DNA from: Sulfurovum sp.
GTDB taxonomy: Bacteria; Campylobacterota; Campylobacteria; Campylobacterales; Sulfurovaceae
NCBI GenBank assembly: GCA_022729615.1
Contig: DZAQ01000025.1
Location: forward strand, 1-15,082
Reading direction: 5' to 3'
DNA: 15,082 nucleotides
Shown: positions 14,149-15,082 of the stretch, piece by piece
Position numbering within the stretch: the stretch's first letter is position 1
How the letters are laid out: every line of letters begins with the position of its first letter
The notes under the pieces: model-generated
Databases searched by the model: none
Told to the model about the DNA's origin: nothing
The model's input: the letters and a program-made list of their open reading frames with translations, nothing else
Made by a program: the position numbers and the translations under genes

Positions 14149-15082
14149 TCCTTAGCATCGAATCAAGCTGCGATGACAGCTCCATCGCCATCACCGAGAT
14201 CGCTACCAAAAAGGTGCTTTTCCACAAAAAAATCTCCCAAGAACAGGAGCATGCCTGCTATGGAGGGGTAGTACCCGAACTAGCCAGCAGACTCCACGCC
14301 GAAGCGCTTCCGCGCATCCTCCAAGAGTGCGAAGGCTACTTCCATTCCCTCAAAGCCATCGCCGTCACCAATCAGCCGGGACTTGGAGTGACTCTGATGG
14401 AGGGGATCGCCATGGCGAAAACCCTTGCCATACTCCTCGAGATTCCGCTAATCGCAGTGCATCATCTCAAGGGGCATATCTACTCTCTTTTTATCGAGAA
14501 AGAGACTATTTTCCCTCTGCTCGTGCTGCTCATCTCCGGAGGACATACTCAGATCATTCGGGTCAAGAGCTTCGATACGATGGAGATACTCGCCACCAGT
14601 ATCGATGATAGCGTCGGTGAGAGCTTTGACAAAGCAGCCAAGATGATGGGGCTCGGATATCCAGGCGGACCCATCATCGAAGAGTATGCACAAAAGGGAG
14701 ATGAGAACCGCTTCGATCTGCCTGTACCGATGCGCAACTCCAAACTCATCGCCTTCTCTCTCTCGGGACTCAAAAATGCAGTTCGTCTCGAGATAGAAAA
14801 ACTAGGGGGAAGCGCATCGATGAGCGAGCAGGACAAATACGATCTTGCCGCTAGTTTCCAAAAAACCATCAAACTCCATCTCATCCAAAAAAGCAAAAAA
14901 ATCTTCAAGTCCGAACCGATCAAAGAGTTCGCTATGGTAGGCGGCGCATCGGCAAATAGATATCTGCGCACCGCTTTTGAGGAGCTTTGCAACGAGTTTG
15001 GCAAAACCCTGCATGTCGCACCGCTTGAGTACTGTTCCGACAATGCCGTGATGATCGGTCGCTACGCCATTGAAGCATATCA
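14145..15082 (+). CDS. tsaD: tRNA N6-adenosine threonylcarbamoyltransferase (3' end outside window)
   Basis: TsaD transfers threonylcarbamoyl to A37 of tRNAs that read ANN codons, working with TsaB and TsaE. Translation from the ATG at 14145 stays open to the last base, giving 312 residues of an expected 335-340, so only the C-terminal tail is missing. Landmarks are the N-terminal ATPase-like SIESSCDDSS at 4-13, EHACYGGVVPELASR at 35-49, the metal histidines H107 and H111 in HHLKGH, SGGHTQ at 131-136, GESFDKAAKMMGLGYPGG at 158-175, GGASAN at 266-271, and D299 in CSDNAVMIG. The second aspartate of CDD replaces the more common CDE. The start overlaps the hydrolase stop by four bases (ATGA). It closes the visible cdsA-dxr-hydrolase-tsaD cluster. 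Other frames inside it are shadows. Confidence 0.96.
   Translation, partial: MILSIESSCDDSSIAITEIATKKVLFHKKISQEQEHACYGGVVPELASRLHAEALPRILQECEGYFHSLKAIAVTNQPGLGVTLMEGIAMAKTLAILLEIPLIAVHHLKGHIYSLFIEKETIFPLLVLLISGGHTQIIRVKSFDTMEILATSIDDSVGESFDKAAKMMGLGYPGGPIIEEYAQKGDENRFDLPVPMRNSKLIAFSLSGLKNAVRLEIEKLGGSASMSEQDKYDLAASFQKTIKLHLIQKSKKIFKSEPIKEFAMVGGASANRYLRTAFEELCNEFGKTLHVAPLEYCSDNAVMIGRYAIEAY

Noticed and set aside
14549..15043. Minus-strand frame of 164 codons and a plus-strand frame at 14327-14608
   Set aside because: Both lie inside tsaD, whose own frame runs unbroken from 14145 to the window end with all expected motifs.

Overview
The window looks like core chromosome of a Campylobacterota (formerly Epsilonproteobacteria) bacterium, probably a free-living, sulfur-oxidiser-type lineage rather than a host-adapted one. 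Three things point there. ilvE is followed directly by an SPFH-domain gene. An NFACT gene, cdsA, dxr, a small gene and tsaD run in that order, which from memory matches the Campylobacter jejuni Cj1349c-Cj1344c region. The promoters are T-rich and of extended -10 type. Codon use and composition appear even across the window. I see no insertion sequence, integrase, prophage, CRISPR array, tRNA or rRNA.

Layout. 1-1662 (+) is the 3' part of a PAS-GGDEF-EAL cyclic-di-GMP protein cut by the window edge. 4088-1689 (-) is a three-gene unit: an aldehyde dehydrogenase, a four-helix DUF420-like membrane protein and a cysteine-rich DUF523 protein. From a short divergent promoter region, ilvE and an SPFH/prohibitin-like gene run forward (4244-6303). 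A 185-base gap with nested inverted repeats precedes hisIE and a secreted GH20 beta-N-acetylhexosaminidase (6489-8810). leuC (10087-8807, -) converges on the hexosaminidase so tightly that both stop codons share one CTAG. From a second divergent promoter region an NFACT (RqcH/FbpA-like) gene runs forward (10208-11551). A 221-base gap with REP-like palindromes lies between it and the compact cluster cdsA-dxr-alpha/beta hydrolase-tsaD (11773 to the window end), whose reading frames overlap or touch.

Functionally these are mostly housekeeping genes: branched-chain amino acid synthesis (ilvE, leuC), histidine synthesis (hisIE), phospholipid and isoprenoid precursor synthesis (cdsA, dxr), tRNA t6A modification (tsaD), possible ribosome rescue (NFACT), and signalling. 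The accessory-looking parts are the GH20 enzyme, the ALDH-DUF420-DUF523 unit, the RBBP9-like hydrolase and the two structured intergenic regions. I did not find a convincing new multi-gene system. The best leads are the nested repeat at 6355-6452, the palindromic insertions at 11614-11721 between a promoter and cdsA, and the hydrolase between dxr and tsaD. No gene-free stretch exceeds 300 bases.
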